From GCA-003244245 sp035714625 (GTDB taxonomy: Bacteria; Actinomycetota; Actinomycetes; Mycobacteriales; Pseudonocardiaceae), in assembly GCA_035714625.1 (NCBI GenBank), contig DASTLT010000168.1, positions 1 to 6,905 on the forward strand: a DNA stretch of 6,905 nt, written 5' to 3'. Below the pieces are notes generated by a model that worked only from the letters and a program-made list of their open reading frames with translations, did not search any database and was not told where the DNA came from. The translations under genes were made by a program, and so were the position numbers. Below are positions 5,391 through 6,905 of the stretch, piece by piece. Numbering within the stretch: position 1 is the first letter of the stretch; every line of letters begins with the position of its first letter.

Positions 5391-6905
5391 GTGTCAACTC
5401 AGGGGTACGAAGAGGAATTGCGGTCCGAGCGGAGCTACGTGGCCGGGCTCTACGCCCGGCTCGACGCCGAGCGCGCGCGAGTGAAGGGTGAGTACAACGC
5501 GGCGTTGCGAGGAAACGGCGGGACACCCGTGGAACGGGACGTCCAGGTGCGCGCGTCGGCCAAACAGGTGAAGCGGCTGGACGTCGCGGACAACGGGCTG
5601 TGTTTCGGCCGGTTGGACACCCTTTCGGGCGATCATTTGTACATCGGCCGGATCGGCCTTTTCGACGAGGAGAACGACTACGAACCAGTGTTGCTGGATT
5701 GGCGGGCACCGGCGTCGCGCGCGTTCTACGTCGCCACCGCCGCGAACCCGGAGAACATGCGTCGGCGCCGCCAGTTCCACACCCGCGGGCGCCAGGTGGT
5801 TGATTTCACCGACGAGGTGCTCGGCCGCCCTGGCGGCGGCGAGCGGGGGGACGCGGCGCTGCTCGCGGCGGTCAACGCGCCGCGCGGTGAGGGGATGCGC
5901 GACATCGTGGCCACGATCCAGGCCGAGCAGGACGAGATCATCCGGCTCGATCACCCGGGGGTGCTGGTGATCGAGGGCGGTCCGGGCACCGGGAAGACCG
6001 TGGTGGCGCTGCACCGCGTCGCGTACCTGCTCTACACCCAGCGGGAGCGGCTGGAACGCCATGGCGTACTCGTGGTCGGGCCCAACCCGGCGTTCCTGAA
6101 CCACATCAGCCGCGTTCTGCCGTCGCTGGGCGAGTCCGCCGTGGTGTTCATGACCCCCGGCGACCTCGTGCCCGGCCTGCACGTCACCGCCGAAGACACC
6201 CCGCAAGCCGCGCGACTCAAGGGCTCGTGCGCGATCCTCGACGTGCTCGCGGCGGCGATCGCCGACCGCCAGCGGCTGCCGGAACATCCACTGCCGGTCG
6301 AACTGGCGGACATCACGGTGCGGATCGATGCCGAGACCGCGGAGTGGGCCAGGCAGGAGGCGCGCGACAGCGGGCTGCCGCACAACCAGGCCCGGGCGGT
6401 GTTCACCGAGATCGTCACCTATGTGCTCACCGAACGGGCGATAGCCCGGATCGGCCGGGGCTGGCTGACCCGGGCCGACCGCGAAGCATGGGAACAACTG
6501 CGGGCGGACCTGCTCACAGAGCTCGCGGACGATGACAGGTTCACCGCCGCGCTCGACGAACTCTGGCCGATCCTGACGCCGGAAACGCTGTTGGCGTCGC
6601 TGTACACCTCCCCCGAACGGCTGCGGGCGGCCGGTGCGGACCCGGCGTTGTCGCGCGCCGATGGCGCCGCCTGGACGGTGTCAGACGTGCCGCTGCTCGA
6701 CGAACTGGTCGACCTGCTGGGCCGTGACAAGGCGGCTGACAGGTCCGCCGAGCAGGCCGCCGAACGGGAACGGAAGGCCGAGGCCGACTACGCCGCCGGC
6801 GTGCTGGACCTCCTCGTCGACCGCCAGGACTCGATGGACGACGAGGACCACCTGTTCGCCACGGACCTGCTCTACGCCGAGGACCTGGCCGACCGGTTCG
6901 TCGAG
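5391..6905 (+). CDS. helR: HelR/HelD-like RNA polymerase protection protein, N-terminal 505 residues (3' end outside window)
   Basis: HelD-family proteins are UvrD-like ATPases that bind RNA polymerase and release stalled complexes. The HelR branch displaces rifamycins from the polymerase and so confers tolerance. The GTG at 5391 follows GAGGGG (5382-5387) at a short 3-nt spacing and starts a typical HelD N-terminal helical arm (EEELRSERSYVAGLYARLDAER). Then come IGRIGLFDEENDYEPVLLDW, DWRAPASRAFY (103-113), a Q-type motif TIQAEQDEII (about 175-184) and Walker A GGPGTGKT (196-203, Lys202). Later blocks LTPETLLASLYTSPERL and VPLLDELVDLLG (about 433-444) are also family features. The acidic DDED at 483-486 corresponds, as I recall, to the primary-channel loop of mycobacterial HelD. 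The Walker B and C-terminal helicase motifs are beyond the window. HelR rather than housekeeping HelD is inferred mainly from the rox and RAE neighbours. Confidence 0.88.
   Translation, partial: MSTQGYEEELRSERSYVAGLYARLDAERARVKGEYNAALRGNGGTPVERDVQVRASAKQVKRLDVADNGLCFGRLDTLSGDHLYIGRIGLFDEENDYEPVLLDWRAPASRAFYVATAANPENMRRRRQFHTRGRQVVDFTDEVLGRPGGGERGDAALLAAVNAPRGEGMRDIVATIQAEQDEIIRLDHPGVLVIEGGPGTGKTVVALHRVAYLLYTQRERLERHGVLVVGPNPAFLNHISRVLPSLGESAVVFMTPGDLVPGLHVTAEDTPQAARLKGSCAILDVLAAAIADRQRLPEHPLPVELADITVRIDAETAEWARQEARDSGLPHNQARAVFTEIVTYVLTERAIARIGRGWLTRADREAWEQLRADLLTELADDDRFTAALDELWPILTPETLLASLYTSPERLRAAGADPALSRADGAAWTVSDVPLLDELVDLLGRDKAADRSAEQAAERERKAEADYAAGVLDLLVDRQDSMDDEDHLFATDLLYAEDLADRFVE

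Noticed and set aside
5394..6497. Minus-strand open frame of 367 codons opposite helR
   Set aside because: It is antisense to a frame carrying Walker A and other HelD motifs and has no motif of its own.
1..6905. CRISPR array, tRNA or rRNA genes
   Set aside because: I saw no regularly spaced repeats of CRISPR type and no tRNA- or rRNA-like sequence.

Overview
The window is high-GC DNA with strong G/C preference at third codon positions, GTG starts and GGAGG-type ribosome binding sites. The family assignments all fit an actinomycete, probably of the Pseudonocardiaceae/Streptomyces/Nocardia type; the genus is inference. It divides into a housekeeping left half on the minus strand and a rifamycin-resistance right half on the plus strand, separated by a decayed transposase.

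Left half (1-3242, minus strand). Positions 1-1986 carry the first 662 residues of the glutamate synthase large subunit (gltB): the glutaminase domain and the start of the central domain. A 367-bp gap precedes it. Next to the gene, this gap holds an array of GTTAC half-sites, two pairs of which have the 6-nt spacing of GlnR boxes. Upstream lies a 120-residue tryptophan-rich protein of unknown function (2716-2354), then a 122-residue DUF4282-type membrane protein (3242-2874). Both small genes have good ribosome binding sites and a stem-loop shortly after the stop codon.

Middle (about 3330-3700, plus strand). This is the broken N-terminal part of an IS30-family transposase with at least one frameshift (about 3540-3547) and an in-frame TAG (3671-3673).

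Right half (3755-6905, plus strand). A 19-bp inverted repeat with core CTTGC-G-GCAAG (3755-3773) matches the rifamycin-associated element (RAE) known upstream of rifamycin-resistance genes in actinomycetes. It is followed by rox, a complete 475-residue rifamycin monooxygenase that inactivates the drug. After 79 bp comes helR, a HelD-like helicase-family protein that protects RNA polymerase. It is open at the window edge after 505 residues, just past an acidic DDED motif. The two proteins act at different levels: one destroys the antibiotic and the other protects its target. No second RAE is seen before helR, so co-expression from the rox promoter is the simplest reading. This RAE-rox-helR cassette beside an insertion-sequence remnant is the main point of interest.
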